64,000 nucleotides of DNA from Mycobacterium sp. URHD0025 (GCF_000426065.1 NZ_AUEQ01000010.1:169668-233667), one strand, 5' to 3'; positions 47,001 to 60,697 are shown, counted from the stretch's first letter. The notes: a model not told the origin generated them from the letters alone. Numbers and translations: made by a program.

Positions 47001-48032
47001 CTACCGCGTCGACGCCGCGTTTTTCGCGCGTACCTGCGACACCACCGCGCGGACCGCATCGACGACTGCGTCAGGCCTCTCCAGCTGAATGACGTGACTG
47101 GAATCGTCGAGTGTGCGATGCGTGCTCTGGGTGGACCAACTCGCCTCCTCCATCTGCATCTCCGACCAAACCTGTTGCATTCGGTCGAACTGTTCCCGGG
47201 TCATGCTGGTGCCGGCCCGCTCGGTTTCGCTGTATGCGCTCCAGGGCTTGCCCCGGGAGAGGACGGCCAGCGGCCGGTCCCCCAGATCGCGAAAGGTGCC
47301 GGCCTCGCGCAACGTGCTCTCCATCGCTTGGGCTTCATCGAATGAGGCGGCCAGCGAGACAGGCTGGTAGGCACCGATTGCGCGCACGATGTCAGGCGGC
47401 AATTCCTTCACGGTCGGCTCGGGAATCAGCAGTCGCGGCAAGCCCGTCCAGACGAGATACCGCAGGACCTTCAATGCTGCGGGGATGCCCTCCTCCGGGT
47501 GCCCGGTCGCTGCCGCCAGCCGGTCAGTCTGATCTGGGTGGGCAGCATCGACGAAGACCAGGCCGGCTACCTCACTCCCGTGATACTTGGTGAAGATCAT
47601 CGTGAATGGGCCGCCGAGCGATGCCCCGACCATGACATAAGGTGGCGATTCGTTTGCCGTCCGTAGCGTTCGCTGGAGATCGGAGACAACTGCGACGGGG
47701 TCGCGTGGCCCGTCGCCGGCGGACTCGCTCCACATCAGCCCGGCGCGATCGTACGAACAGACCCGGGTGAAGCTCGCCACTTGTCGATGCACCGGGAACC
47801 ACAACGCGGAACCGCTGGTGTCGGCGCCGGATTCGAGCACCACCGTCGGCGAGCCGTGGCCTCGACAGTCGAGGTGAACAGAGCGGCCACCAATATCGAT
47901 CATCTTGCCCGGCGCGGGAAACTCCCTGGTGGCGCGGTTTCGTTCGATCTGTTCCCATGCCGCGCCCGATCCGGTCATCACGACCACAGTCGCCAGGGTG
48001 CACAGCAGGATCATTTTGGCCAGTCGCCTCAC
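47001..48032 (-). CDS. Exported alpha/beta hydrolase
   Basis: A 343-residue protein with an N-terminal signal or anchor ([20 protein letters not shown]) and an alpha/beta-hydrolase core: the [14 protein letters not shown] oxyanion region, nucleophile Ser in [10 protein letters not shown] (about residue 139), an Asp in FVDAAHPDQ, and a late His in [12 protein letters not shown]. It probably acts outside the membrane on an ester. The substrate is unknown. It is divergent from cysQ. Confidence 0.85.
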   Translation of the reverse strand: MRRLAKMILLCTLATVVVMTGSGAAWEQIERNRATREFPAPGKMIDIGGRSVHLDCRGHGSPTVVLESGADTSGSALWFPVHRQVASFTRVCSYDRAGLMWSESAGDGPRDPVAVVSDLQRTLRTANESPPYVMVGASLGGPFTMIFTKYHGSEVAGLVFVDAAHPDQTDRLAAATGHPEEGIPAALKVLRYLVWTGLPRLLIPEPTVKELPPDIVRAIGAYQPVSLAASFDEAQAMESTLREAGTFRDLGDRPLAVLSRGKPWSAYSETERAGTSMTREQFDRMQQVWSEMQMEEASWSTQSTHRTLDDSSHVIQLERPDAVVDAVRAVVSQVRAKNAASTR

Positions 48033-48110
48033 GCTGCCAAGTTACTGGCGCGCCGGCGCATCCCGGGCCCCGATCCGACACCGGTATTGCCCGCCACCGA
48101 TACTTGGACG

Positions 48111-48872
48111 GTGCACTCGACCGACGCCGACCTGGCCGCCGCAGTGGCCAAGGAGGCCGGCGAGTTGTTGTTGGCCGTTCGTGAGGAGATCGGTTTCTAC
48201 GATCCGTATTACCTCGGCGACGAGGGGGACCGGCGATCCAACGCACTGATCCTTGATCGCCTGGCTCAGGCTCGTCCCGGCGATTCCGTGCTCAGCGAGG
48301 AGGCGGTCGACGACCTGGCCCGTGTCGATGCCGACCGGGTCTGGATCGTCGATCCGGTGGACGGCACGCATGAATTCTCATTGCCCGGCCGCGAGGACTG
48401 GGCGGTGCACATCGCCCTGTGGCAGCGGTCGGTCGGCGCCGACGGTGGGTTGTCGGACGCCGTGGTGGCCTTGCCTGCCAGGGGCGAGGTGTACCGCAGC
48501 GACACTGTGATGCCGCCCGCGCCGCGGCGCGACGGGCCGTTGTTGATCACCGCGAGCTCGAACCGGCCCCCGGCGGTGCTGTGGCGAATCCGTGAGCAGC
48601 TCGACTTCCGCATGGTGCGCATCGGCTCGGCCGGGGCCAAGGCGATGGCCGTGGTGCGCGGTGACGTCGACGCCTACATCCACGCCGGCGGCCAGTGGGA
48701 GTGGGATTCGGCCGCGCCGGCAGGGGTCGTGCTGGCCGCGGGCCTGCACGCGTCCCGGCTGGACGGCTCCGAGCTGCGGTACAACCGGGCCGACCCGTAT
48801 CTGCCGGACTTCGTCATGTGTCGCAAGGAGCTGGCGCCGGTCCTGCTCGAGGCGATCGGGGGGGCGCGGTGA
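48111..48872 (+). CDS. cysQ: 3'(2'),5'-bisphosphate nucleotidase CysQ
   Basis: A magnesium-dependent phosphatase that removes 3'-phosphoadenosine 5'-phosphate formed in sulfate assimilation; mycobacterial CysQ also hydrolyses inositol 1-phosphate. The 253 residues have the Li-sensitive phosphatase motifs: [18 protein letters not shown] (Asp81) and [14 protein letters not shown]. The start is uncertain: GTG 48111 fits the family N-terminus, and TTG 48087 is possible. It lies directly upstream of mshC. Confidence 0.92.
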   Translation: MHSTDADLAAAVAKEAGELLLAVREEIGFYDPYYLGDEGDRRSNALILDRLAQARPGDSVLSEEAVDDLARVDADRVWIVDPVDGTHEFSLPGREDWAVHIALWQRSVGADGGLSDAVVALPARGEVYRSDTVMPPAPRRDGPLLITASSNRPPAVLWRIREQLDFRMVRIGSAGAKAMAVVRGDVDAYIHAGGQWEWDSAAPAGVVLAAGLHASRLDGSELRYNRADPYLPDFVMCRKELAPVLLEAIGGAR

Positions 48873-48975
48873 CAGGTCGGGAATGGAATCGTCCGCGCGG
48901 TTGTCTGACTTGGGAGAACTGTGCGGGCACGACCGGCGGGAGGCCGTCCTGAGCGAGCACCTTAGAGTCGAGACC

Positions 48976-50214
48976 ATGCGATCGTGGTCGGCGCCGTCAA
49001 TTCCGGTGCTGGAAGGGCGTGGTCCGCAGCTGCGGCTGTACGACAGCGCCGACCGTCAGGTGCGCCCGGTGACCCCGGGGCCGACGGCCACCATGTACGT
49101 GTGTGGCATCACGCCCTACGACGCCACGCATCTGGGTCATGCCGCGACCTATCTGACCTTTGACCTCGTGCACCGCCTGTGGCTGGACGCCGGGCACACC
49201 GTGCACTACGTGCAGAACGTCACCGATGTGGACGATCCGCTGTTCGAACGGGCCGACCGCGATGGCATCGGCTGGCGTGAACTCGGCGACCGCGAGACCG
49301 AGCTGTTCCGCGAGGACATGGCGGCCCTGCGCGTGCTGCCCCCGCAGGACTATGTGGCCGCCACCGACGCGATCGCCGAGGTGGTCGAACTCGTGGAGAA
49401 GATGCTGGCCTCGGGTGCGGCCTACGTCGTCGAGGACGCCGAGTACCCGGACGTGTATTACCGTGCCGACGCCACGGCGCAGTTCGGCTATGAGTCGGGC
49501 TATGACCGGGACACCATGCTGCGGTTGTTCGCCGAGCGAGGCGGTGACCCGGACCGCCCCGGTAAGGGCGACGAACTCGACGCCCTGCTGTGGCGGGCTC
49601 AGCGGCCCGGCGAACCAAGCTGGCCTTCGCCGTTCGGTGCGGGCCGCCCCGGCTGGCATGTCGAATGTTCGGCGATCGCGCTCACCCGGATCGGCACGGG
49701 CCTGGACATCCAGGGCGGCGGCAGCGATCTGATCTTCCCGCACCACGAGTTCTCTGCCGCCCACGCCGAATGTGTCACGGGGGAGCGGCGTTTCGCGCGG
49801 CACTACGTGCACGGCGGGATGATCGGCTGGGACGGGCACAAGATGAGCAAGAGCCGCGGCAACCTGGTACTGGTGTCGCGGCTGCGGGCGCAGGGCGTGG
49901 ATCCTTCGGCGGTGCGGCTCGGCCTGTTCGCCGGGCACTACCGCAGTGACCGGTTCTGGAGCGATGCCGTGCTCGAGGAGGCCAACGCCCGGCTGAAGCA
50001 CTGGCGCAGTGCCACCGCGCTGCCCGCCGGGCCCGACGCCACCGATGTGGTGGCCCGGGTGCGCCAGTACCTCGCCGACGACCTCGACACCCCCAAAGTC
50101 CTTGCCGCGCTGGATGGTTGGTGTACCGATGCGCTGGCCTACGGTGGCCACGACACGTCCGCGCCACGGCAGGTTGCCGACACCGTGGATGCGTTGCTGG
50201 GCGTCGAGATTTAG
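48976..50214 (+). CDS. mshC: L-cysteine:GlcN-Ins ligase MshC
   Basis: This ATP-dependent ligase joins cysteine to glucosaminyl-inositol in mycothiol synthesis. The 412 residues match the family length. The cysteinyl-tRNA-synthetase-like fold shows the zinc ligand Cys43 ([17 protein letters not shown]), a WHVECSA segment, and the KMSKS-like loop [10 protein letters not shown] near residue 289. It is distinguished from CysS by its shorter C-terminus. Mycothiol marks the host as an actinomycete. cysQ lies 103 bp upstream. Confidence 0.96.
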   Translation: MRSWSAPSIPVLEGRGPQLRLYDSADRQVRPVTPGPTATMYVCGITPYDATHLGHAATYLTFDLVHRLWLDAGHTVHYVQNVTDVDDPLFERADRDGIGWRELGDRETELFREDMAALRVLPPQDYVAATDAIAEVVELVEKMLASGAAYVVEDAEYPDVYYRADATAQFGYESGYDRDTMLRLFAERGGDPDRPGKGDELDALLWRAQRPGEPSWPSPFGAGRPGWHVECSAIALTRIGTGLDIQGGGSDLIFPHHEFSAAHAECVTGERRFARHYVHGGMIGWDGHKMSKSRGNLVLVSRLRAQGVDPSAVRLGLFAGHYRSDRFWSDAVLEEANARLKHWRSATALPAGPDATDVVARVRQYLADDLDTPKVLAALDGWCTDALAYGGHDTSAPRQVADTVDALLGVEI

Positions 50215-50252
50215 ATCTCGTCGGCGGAGCCCCGGTGGGGTACGTTGCCGCC

Positions 50253-51146
50253 ATGGGTTCTGTCAACGGGAAAGTCGTCTTCATCACCGGCGGGGCGCGC
50301 GGTATCGGTGCCGAGGTGGCCCGCCGGTTGCGCCGCCGAGGCGCCAAACTGGTCCTCACCGACCTCGATGCGGCGCCGCTGAGCGCGTTGGCAGCCGAAC
50401 TGGGCGAGGACCACGTGCTGACGGCGCTGGCCGATGTGCGCGATCTGGCTGCCATGCAGCGGGCCGCCGACGCCGCCGTCGAGCGGTTCGGCGGCATCGA
50501 CATCGTGATGGCGAACGCCGGTATCGCCTGCTTCGGCTCTGTCATGCAGGTGGATCCCGAGGCGTTCAAGCGTGTCATCGACATCAACGTGGTCGGCGTG
50601 TTCAACACCGTGCGCGCCACGCTGCCGTCGGTCATCGCGCGTCGCGGGTACGTACTCGTGGTGTCCTCGCTGGCGGCGTTCACCTCGGCGCCCGGACTGG
50701 CCGCCTATCACGCCTCCAAGGCCGGCGCCGAGTACTTCGCCAACACGCTGCGACTAGAGGTGGCCCATCTCGGCGTCGAAGTCGGTTCGGCACACATGAG
50801 TTGGATCGACACCCCGCTGGTGCAGGACGCGAAGTCGGACCTCTCGGCGTTCCAGGAGATGCTGTCCAAGCTGCCGCCGCCACTGAACCGGACCACGACC
50901 GTCGACGCCTGTGGCGGCGCCTTCGTCAAGGGCATCGAGGGACGCAAGAAACGTATCTACAGCCCGGGTTGGGTCGGCGCGTTCCGCTGGATCCGGCCGT
51001 TCGTCACCACGCCGCTGGCCGAGCGGGACATCCGCAAGTTCACCCCGACCCTGCTGCCCAAACTGGACGCCGAGGCGGCGGCGCTGGGTCGTTCGACCAG
51101 CGCCCGCATCGAGGCGCTGGAGAAGCCAGAGAAGCCGGAGGCTTAG
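50253..51146 (+). CDS. Short-chain dehydrogenase/reductase (Rv2129c type)
   Basis: A classical SDR of 297 residues. The cofactor motif is TGGARGIG (about 12-19), followed by NAG near residue 88, the catalytic Ser in VSSLAAF and the YHASK pair near residues 152-156. The C-terminal 60 residues are extended and basic. An Asp after the second strand (TDLDAAPL) suggests NAD(H) preference. The substrate is unknown. ATG 50253 gives the standard N-terminus MGSVNGKVVFITGG. Confidence 0.9.
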   Translation: MGSVNGKVVFITGGARGIGAEVARRLRRRGAKLVLTDLDAAPLSALAAELGEDHVLTALADVRDLAAMQRAADAAVERFGGIDIVMANAGIACFGSVMQVDPEAFKRVIDINVVGVFNTVRATLPSVIARRGYVLVVSSLAAFTSAPGLAAYHASKAGAEYFANTLRLEVAHLGVEVGSAHMSWIDTPLVQDAKSDLSAFQEMLSKLPPPLNRTTTVDACGGAFVKGIEGRKKRIYSPGWVGAFRWIRPFVTTPLAERDIRKFTPTLLPKLDAEAAALGRSTSARIEALEKPEKPEA

Positions 51147-51155
51147 CGGCCGCAG

Positions 51156-51242
51156 TGCCGTCTGTCGGCCGCTACCGGCCTCGGTGCCGTCTGTCGGCCG
51201 CTACCGGCCTCGGTACCGTCTGTCGGCCGCTACCGGCCTCGG
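51156..51242. repeat. 29-bp tandem repeat at the 3' end of the PAC2 gene
   Basis: Three 29-bp units (51156-51184, 51185-51213, 51214-51242) are identical except one base in copy 3; the core is ctgtcggccgctaccggcct. Copy 3 contains the PAC2 stop (minus strand, 51230-51232), so copies 1 and 2 look like tandem duplications of the gene's end. Confidence 0.9.
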
Positions 51243-52108
51243 CGACGCAGGTAGCGCTCGAACTCCGCCGCCAGCGCGTCGCCGTCGATCTTGCCGAGTG
51301 CCTCGTGCATATCGACCTCGGCGTCGCCGCGCTCTTCCAACGAGGCGACGTACTCGGCGATCTCCTCGTCCTCGGAGGTCATCTCGCTGACGGCCTGCTC
51401 CCACTCCTCGGCTGCCGCGGGCAGGTCGGCCAGCGGCACCTCGACGTCCAGCACATCCTCGACCCGGCGCAGCAAGGCCACGGTGGCCTTCGGGCTGGGC
51501 GGCTGCGAGACGTAGTGCGGAACCGCGGCCCAGAAGGTGACGGCCGGGATGCCGGCCTGCACGCAGGCGTCCTGGAACACCCCGGCAATCCCGGTCGGGC
51601 CTTCGTAGCGGGTCTCTTCCAGCCCGAAGAACTTCGCCGAATCGGCCGAATACGCCGAGCCGGACACGGGCACGGGCCGCGTGTGCGGGGTGTCGGCGAG
51701 CAGGGCGCCCAGGATCACCACGGTCTGCACGTTGAGTTTGTCGGCGATCGCCAGTAACTCGGCGCAGAAGGTGCGCCAGCGCATGTTGGGTTCGACGCCG
51801 TGCATCAACACCACGTCGCGGTTGCTGCCGGGGGGTCGACAGTACGAGATCCGCATCGACGGCCACTCGAGCTCCCGCGTGACGCCGTCGACCTGGCGGA
51901 TCACCGGCCGGTTCACCTGGTAGTCGTAGTACGACTCGTCGTCGATCTCGACGATCGGTTGGGCTTCCCAGATCGCATCCAGGTGGTCCAGCGCGTCACT
52001 GGCCGCGTCGCCGGCGTCATTCCAGCCCTCGAAGGCGACCACGATGGTGGCGTCCTTCAGTTCGGGCAGGTTCATCGGCCGGCCGGCGTTCGGATACGAC
52101 GGTGTCAC
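51230..52108 (-). CDS. PAC2 family protein (Rv2125 type)
   Basis: A PAC2 (proteasome assembly chaperone-like) fold protein, 292 residues from GTG 52108, the length I recall for Rv2125. Family segments are IVVAFEGWNDAGDAA, LMHGVEPNMRW, VVILGALLADTPHTRPV and PSPKATVALLRRVEDVL. Actinobacterial PAC2 proteins have no proven role, though these organisms do carry proteasomes. ATG 52075 is a shorter in-frame start. The gene ends in a 29-bp repeat array and is convergent with the SDR. Confidence 0.9.
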   Translation of the reverse strand: MTPSYPNAGRPMNLPELKDATIVVAFEGWNDAGDAASDALDHLDAIWEAQPIVEIDDESYYDYQVNRPVIRQVDGVTRELEWPSMRISYCRPPGSNRDVVLMHGVEPNMRWRTFCAELLAIADKLNVQTVVILGALLADTPHTRPVPVSGSAYSADSAKFFGLEETRYEGPTGIAGVFQDACVQAGIPAVTFWAAVPHYVSQPPSPKATVALLRRVEDVLDVEVPLADLPAAAEEWEQAVSEMTSEDEEIAEYVASLEERGDAEVDMHEALGKIDGDALAAEFERYLRRRGR

Positions 52109-52463
52109 ACCATCAGCGTAAGCCTTGGCGGGTGCCGATGAGCCCGTTGTGCGGGCGGGTCGCCGCCGCGCCGAACAGCGGTGTTTGATAGACCGACTAC
52201 CCTGTTGATGTGGCTGCCGCACACGTGTCTGACTACGGGACCGACCTGCTCGGCACCTTGTCGATGCCGGTGGTGGTGGGTGACGGTGCCGTCGTGACGA
52301 AATATGTTCAGCTGCAATCTGGTTAGCCTTGGTAACTACGACATTGCTGACAAGATCGGTGAGCCGCTGCTCAAGGGCACCGAAGTCGCCACGTGGGCCG
52401 GGATCGATCGCAGCGACGAGTTGGGCGTCCAGACGTCTATCAGGTGACGACGTAGACTCTTCT
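52109..52463 (+). other. Gap before the metH riboswitch with two short open frames
   Basis: No recognised gene lies here. A GTG frame at about 52210 (38 codons, VAAAHVSDYGTDLLGT...) and an ATG frame at 52304-52447 (47 codons, with NYDIADKIGEPLLKG) read in different frames one after the other and look protein-like in amino-acid content. They could be a frameshifted relic or chance. TAGACT at 52453-52458 sits just before the riboswitch but would put initiation inside the aptamer, so the metH promoter is more likely farther upstream. Confidence 0.35.
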
Positions 52464-52550
52464 GGTCGAGAGGCGTTGCAACGGTTCCGGGTTCTCGCCC
52501 GTATCCGCCACGCTCGGCAGAGTCAAGGACGCCTTCCGCTACGGAAGGAG
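52464..52550 (+). promoter_or_regulatory. S-adenosylhomocysteine (SAH) riboswitch upstream of metH
   Basis: The leader matches the SAH aptamer layout. P1 is TCGAG (52466-52470) with CTCGG (52513-52517). The conserved core TGCAACGG is at 52476-52483. A stem-loop combines CGG/CCG (52482-52484 with 52505-52507) and CGGG/CCCG (52488-52491 with 52498-52501). The pseudoknot is AGGCGT (52471-52476) with ACGCCT (52529-52534). An alternative stem, CCTTCCG (52532-52538) with CGGAAGG (52542-52548), would hide the Shine-Dalgarno GGAAGGAG (52543-52550) and shares bases 52532-52534 with the pseudoknot. SAH binding should therefore free the ribosome site and switch metH on. Confidence 0.88.
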
Positions 52551-52555
52551 TGCAC

Positions 52556-56326
<3,771 letters not shown>

Positions 56327-56329
56327 GCT

Positions 56330-56527
56330 CTACCGAACTGCTCGAGTGCGGGGGAGACCGGATTCGATGCCACCGAGATGGCCGGTGACAACGCTCACAC
56401 CGGACGGCAGCTTGGCCTTGGCGGGATTTTTGGTGAGCGCCCGGATGTCGTTCGCGCCCAAGCCGATCAGATGGTCCACGATGCGCCTGCCGACGTTTCC
56501 GGTGGCGCCGGTCACAAGAATCGTCAT
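56330..56527 (-). pseudogene. Truncated NmrA-like NAD(P)-binding protein
   Basis: Only the first 65 residues of an NmrA-type atypical SDR remain: MTILVTGATGNVGRRIVDHL with the Rossmann motif GATGNVG, then NDIRALTKNPAKAKLPSG. After HLGG the frame leaves the family pattern and stops at 56330. Full-length relatives are about 280 residues. The remnant is wedged between metH (4 bp away) and the HAD gene, so the rest was probably lost by deletion. Confidence 0.75.
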
Positions 56528-56603
56528 GGAATCCACCGTGGGTGAGGTGTGTGACGCGTTTGCTGATGTGACTGCAGCGGCGTTGCCGTGACAAAATCGG
56601 GTC

Positions 56604-57287
56604 ATGCGTGCGGTGCTGTGGGATATGGACGGCACGCTCGTCGACTCCGAAAAGCTCTGGGACATAGCCATGCACGCGTTGTACGCGCGAATGGGCGGAG
56701 TGTTGACCGCGGAGGTACGCGAATCGACGGTCGGCGGCTCGGCCGAGAGCGTGATGCGCACCATCTACGACGACCTGGGCCTTGAGCGCGACTCGGCCGC
56801 GATGGCCGAGTCGGCGGATTGGCTGCATGACTACACCGGTGAGCTTTTCGAGCAGGGATTGCCGTGGCGGCCCGGAGCAAAGAGGATCCTGGACGCTCTC
56901 ACCGCCGCCGGGATCCCAATGGCGCTGGTGACCAACACCCGCCGCGGACTCACCGAGCGGGCCTTGAAAAGCATTGGCAGCCATTACTTCACCGTGACAG
57001 TGTGCGGTGATGAGGTGGACCGGGCCAAACCTGCGCCGGACCCCTACCTGACGGCTGCGCGCCTGCTCGGGATACCGGCAGAACACTGTCTGGCCGTGGA
57101 GGATTCCGTGACCGGCACGGCGTCGGCCGAAGCGGCCGGCTGCCCCGTTCTGGTGGTACCCAATGACATCGAGGTGCCCGAAGGCCCTGGCCGGTGGCGC
57201 GTGGAGACACTGGCAGCGCTGGGCGTCGAGGACCTGCGGGCTGCCTACCGGGCGCTGAATTCGCAAGTCGGAGAACGCACCGCCTGA
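56604..57287 (+). CDS. HAD family hydrolase (phosphatase, beta-phosphoglucomutase-like)
   Basis: A haloacid-dehalogenase phosphatase of 227 residues. Motif I is WDMDGTLVDS (Asp nucleophile near residue 8), motif II ALVTNTRRG, the motif III Lys lies in RAKPAPDPYL, and motif IV is AVEDSVTGTASAEAAG. A helical cap sits between motifs I and II. This subfamily acts on small sugar or nucleotide phosphates; the true substrate is unknown. It stands alone downstream of metH. Confidence 0.9.
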   Translation: MRAVLWDMDGTLVDSEKLWDIAMHALYARMGGVLTAEVRESTVGGSAESVMRTIYDDLGLERDSAAMAESADWLHDYTGELFEQGLPWRPGAKRILDALTAAGIPMALVTNTRRGLTERALKSIGSHYFTVTVCGDEVDRAKPAPDPYLTAARLLGIPAEHCLAVEDSVTGTASAEAAGCPVLVVPNDIEVPEGPGRWRVETLAALGVEDLRAAYRALNSQVGERTA

Positions 57288-57344
57288 TCCGGCCCGTGTG
57301 ATTCAATGTGAGCCTGATCACGCGTTGCTGCGGAAGGGCTTGCC

Positions 57345-58970
57345 ATGACTCACGGACCGGCCGACGATTCTGGATCGGACCTGGACTACGAGGAATCCGA
57401 GCACAGCGGCAAGGTGATCCGGATCGCGTCGGTGGCCGCGTTGGGTGGCTTGCTTTTCGGTTATGACAGCGCGGTGATCAACGGGGCGGTCGCTGCCCTT
57501 CAGGACGAATTCCAGATCAACAACGTCGTTCTGGGTTCCGCGGTGGCCTCGGCGCTGTTGGGGGCCGCGGTGGGCGCGTTGACCGCCGGTCAGTTGGCCG
57601 ATCGGATCGGCCGGCGGTCGGTGATGAAGCTCGCGGCGTTGCTGTTCTTGATCAGCGCGCTGGGCACGGCCGTTGCCACACACATCTGGGTGGTGGTGGT
57701 CTTCCGCATCATCGGCGGCCTCGGTGTCGGCGTGGCCTCCGTCATCGCACCGACGTACATCGCCGAGACAGCGCCGCCGCGCATCCGCGGTCGACTGGGT
57801 TCTCTACAGCAGTTGGCCATCGTGACCGGAATCTTCCTGTCCCTGTCGATCGACTATCTCCTGGCCCATCTGGCCGGCGGCTCCCGAGAAGAGCTGTGGT
57901 TGGGGCTACCGGCCTGGCGTTGGATGTTCCTGGTGATGGCGATCCCGGCGTTGGTGTACGGCCTGCTGGCCTACACGATCCCCGAGTCGCCGCGGTACCT
58001 CGTCGCCAAGTTCCGTATCCCTGAGGCGCGCAAGGTTCTGTCCATGCTGCTCGGCGAGAAGAACCTGGAGATCACCATCCACCGGATCGAGGACTCGCTG
58101 AAGTCCGAAAAGCCGCCGTCCTGGCAGGATCTGCTCAAGCCGCGCGTTCCCGGCGTGTCCGTAGGCGGGTTCACCGCGTGGGTGCGGCGGTACGTGTGGT
58201 GGCTGCTGCTGGTGTTCATCGTCCTGGCCGTGGCGTCGGTTTCGGCCGGGTTGTGGATCCTTGCGGTGGTCTTCGGTGCGCTCGGCATCGGGGTGGCCGT
58301 GATCAGCAGGCTTTACGGCATCGTCTGGGTTGGCTTGGGGCTGTCCATATTCCAGCAGTTCGTCGGCATCAACGTGATCTTCTACTACTCCAATGTGTTG
58401 TGGGAGGCCGTCGGATTCGAGGAGAGTCAGGCGTTCACCATCACCGTGATCACCTCCTTGACCAACATCGTCACCACGTTGATCGCGATCGCGCTGATCG
58501 ACAAGATCGGGCGCAAACCGCTGCTGCTGATCGGGTCCACCGGTATGGCGATCACCCTGGGCACCATGGCCGTGATCTTCGGAACCGCACCGCAGGTCGA
58601 CGGGCAGCCCCAGTTGAGCGGTGCGGCCGGGCCCATCGCCCTGATCGCGGCCAACCTCTTCGTGGTGGCGTTCGGTATGTCGTGGGGCCCGGTGGTGTGG
58701 GTACTGCTCGGCGAGATGTTCCCCAACCGCATCCGCGCCGCCGCGCTGGGCCTGGCGGCCGCGGGTCAGTGGGTGGCCAACTGGCTGATCACCGTTTCCT
58801 TCCCCGAATTGCGGAACATGTTGGGCGTGGCATACGGGTTCTACGCGCTGTGTGCATTGCTGTCACTGCTGTTCGTCTGGAAGTGGGTCCAGGAAACCAA
58901 GGGCAAACACCTCGAGGACATGCACGTCGAGGCGATGAGCGCTCAGCGCGGCTCCGGCGGCGGCTCGTAA
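57345..58970 (+). CDS. Sugar porter family MFS transporter
   Basis: A major-facilitator sugar transporter of 541 residues. Signatures are GGLLFGYDSAVINGA near residue 33, the loop motif DRIGRRSVMK, PESPRYLV near residue 211, and FQQFVGINVIFYYS near residue 338. Instead of the usual short loop between TM6 and TM7 there is an insertion of about 50 residues (about 274-326) with two extra hydrophobic stretches (WWLLLVFIVLAVASVSAG and LWILAVVFGALGIGVAV). Substrate is probably a sugar or polyol. Its 3' end overlaps the convergent gene by 28 bp. Confidence 0.9.
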   Translation: MTHGPADDSGSDLDYEESEHSGKVIRIASVAALGGLLFGYDSAVINGAVAALQDEFQINNVVLGSAVASALLGAAVGALTAGQLADRIGRRSVMKLAALLFLISALGTAVATHIWVVVVFRIIGGLGVGVASVIAPTYIAETAPPRIRGRLGSLQQLAIVTGIFLSLSIDYLLAHLAGGSREELWLGLPAWRWMFLVMAIPALVYGLLAYTIPESPRYLVAKFRIPEARKVLSMLLGEKNLEITIHRIEDSLKSEKPPSWQDLLKPRVPGVSVGGFTAWVRRYVWWLLLVFIVLAVASVSAGLWILAVVFGALGIGVAVISRLYGIVWVGLGLSIFQQFVGINVIFYYSNVLWEAVGFEESQAFTITVITSLTNIVTTLIAIALIDKIGRKPLLLIGSTGMAITLGTMAVIFGTAPQVDGQPQLSGAAGPIALIAANLFVVAFGMSWGPVVWVLLGEMFPNRIRAAALGLAAAGQWVANWLITVSFPELRNMLGVAYGFYALCALLSLLFVWKWVQETKGKHLEDMHVEAMSAQRGSGGGS

Positions 58971-59419
58971 TCGTCGGTATACGGCGCGTGGCCGACGGTG
59001 CGAGCGATCTCGACCGCTGCCCCGACCAGTTTTTCCGGCGCGATGTCGCGGTGCGCCAGATAGACCTCACAGTGCCCGACGACCACCCAGACGCTGCCCA
59101 GTTGTTCCTGCACCAGGGCGAATTCATCGGGTTCGGCACGTTGCGTCTCGTAGGTCCCCCGCGTCAGGTCGGCGCCGTAGCGCAGCTGCTCGACCTCGGC
59201 GGCGAAGTCGTCCACCGGGTGGATCGACACGGTGAGGGTCGGAAGCGCATCCAGATCGGTGCCCCAGGACGCGGCCAGGCAATCGAGCGGCCGGATGGGG
59301 TTGGCGAGCCGATTGTTCTGGACGAGGCCCTCCATGGTCACGTGTTTGGTCAGGATCTCGTGGATCGCCGTGATCCGGGCAGTGTAGGTCGGCAGCGCGT
59401 CGCCGACGGGTTCGCTCAC
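58943..59419 (-). CDS. Hypothetical protein next to hisE
   Basis: A 158-residue soluble protein, [19 protein letters not shown]..., with an acidic, Pro-rich C-terminus ([12 protein letters not shown]). I recognise no domain. GTG 59419 is used with GGAG just upstream. It is divergent from hisE by 38 bp and ends inside the sugar-porter gene. GC3 bias supports it as real. Confidence 0.65.
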   Translation of the reverse strand: MSEPVGDALPTYTARITAIHEILTKHVTMEGLVQNNRLANPIRPLDCLAASWGTDLDALPTLTVSIHPVDDFAAEVEQLRYGADLTRGTYETQRAEPDEFALVQEQLGSVWVVVGHCEVYLAHRDIAPEKLVGAAVEIARTVGHAPYTDDYEPPPEPR

Positions 59420-59456
59420 CACTCCATGGAACCCCACAAATCGACCCCTGCCGAGC

Positions 59457-59738
59457 ATGAAACAATTCATGCCTGTGAAGACCTTCGAGGCCCTGTTCGC
59501 CGAACTCAGCGACAAAGCGCGCACCAGACCTGCCGGTAGCGGCACGGTGGCAGCACTTGACGCCGGCGTCCATGGGCTCGGTAAGAAGATCCTGGAGGAG
59601 GCCGGCGAAGTCTGGCTGGCCGCCGAGCACGAGAGCGACGAGTCGCTGGCCGAGGAGGTCAGCCAGTTGCTGTACTGGACCCAGGTGCTGATGATCTCCC
59701 GGGGCCTGACCCTCGACGACATCTACCGGAAGTTGTGA
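59457..59738 (+). CDS. hisE: Phosphoribosyl-ATP pyrophosphatase HisE
   Basis: HisE hydrolyses phosphoribosyl-ATP to phosphoribosyl-AMP, the second step of histidine synthesis. The 93-residue all-helical protein has [19 protein letters not shown] with the metal-binding Glu cluster, then [18 protein letters not shown]. It is a stand-alone HisE, not fused to HisI. hisG follows closely on the same strand. Confidence 0.95.
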   Translation: MKQFMPVKTFEALFAELSDKARTRPAGSGTVAALDAGVHGLGKKILEEAGEVWLAAEHESDESLAEEVSQLLYWTQVLMISRGLTLDDIYRKL

Positions 59739-59753
59739 GCCGTGGCCGATCAG

Positions 59754-60608
59754 ATGTTGCGCGTCGCGGTGCCCAACAAGGGCTCGCTGAGCGAAGCGGC
59801 CGGCGAGATCCTCGCCGAGGCCGGGTACCGGCGTCGGCGTGATCCCAAGGATCTGACCGTCGTCGATCCGGTCAACAACGTCGAATTCTTCTTCCTGCGG
59901 CCCAAGGACATCGCGATCTACGTGGGTTCGGGTCAGCTCGACCTCGGGATCACCGGGCGCGACCTCGCCGCCGATTCCGACGCTCCGGTGCGCGAGCGCC
60001 TGGCGCTGGGTTTCGGCAACTCCACCTTCCGTTACGCCGGACCGGCCGGCCGCGAGTGGAGCCCGCAGGATCTGGCGGGCAAGCGGATTGCCACCTCGTT
60101 CCCGAACCTGGTTCGCAAGGACCTTGCGGCGCAGGGGATCGAGGCGTCGGTGATCCGGCTGGACGGCGCCGTGGAGATCTCGATTCAGCTCGGTGTCGCC
60201 GACGTGATCGCCGACGTGGTCGGCTCGGGTCGGACCCTGGGACTGCACGGTCTGGTGGCATTCGGTGCGCCGCTGTGCGAGTCGGAGGCGGTACTGATCG
60301 AACGCGACGGTTCCGATGGCGACGGCAATGCGTCCGCGCGTGATCAGCTGACAGCGCGCGTGCAGGGTGTGGTGTTCGGCCAGCAATACCTGATGCTGGA
60401 TTACGACTGCCCGCGTGCGGTTTTGGAGCAGGCCACCGCCGTGACGCCGGGTCTGGAGTCACCGACCATCGCGCCACTGGCGGATCCGGACTGGGTGGCT
60501 GTGCGGGCTCTGGTACCGCGGCGCGACGTCAACGCCATCATGGATGAGATCTCGGCGATCGGGGCCAAAGCGATACTGGCATCGGATATTCGGTTCTGCC
60601 GCTTCTGA
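59754..60608 (+). CDS. hisG: ATP phosphoribosyltransferase HisG (long form)
   Basis: HisG starts histidine synthesis by joining ATP and PRPP. From ATG 59754 it has 284 residues, the same as M. tuberculosis HisG. It begins [20 protein letters not shown], has [21 protein letters not shown] and the PRPP motif DVVGSGRTL, and ends with the regulatory histidine-binding domain ([14 protein letters not shown]). Feedback inhibition by histidine is expected for this long form. GTG 59742 is in frame and upstream. Confidence 0.96.
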   Translation: MLRVAVPNKGSLSEAAGEILAEAGYRRRRDPKDLTVVDPVNNVEFFFLRPKDIAIYVGSGQLDLGITGRDLAADSDAPVRERLALGFGNSTFRYAGPAGREWSPQDLAGKRIATSFPNLVRKDLAAQGIEASVIRLDGAVEISIQLGVADVIADVVGSGRTLGLHGLVAFGAPLCESEAVLIERDGSDGDGNASARDQLTARVQGVVFGQQYLMLDYDCPRAVLEQATAVTPGLESPTIAPLADPDWVAVRALVPRRDVNAIMDEISAIGAKAILASDIRFCRF

Positions 60609-60697
60609 CGGGCAGACACCGCCGTCTCTGATCGGCCGGTGCGGCGGCACGTTGCGTGTTAGCGTCCGGGGGACAATTCCAGGCCTCGGAGGTTGCC

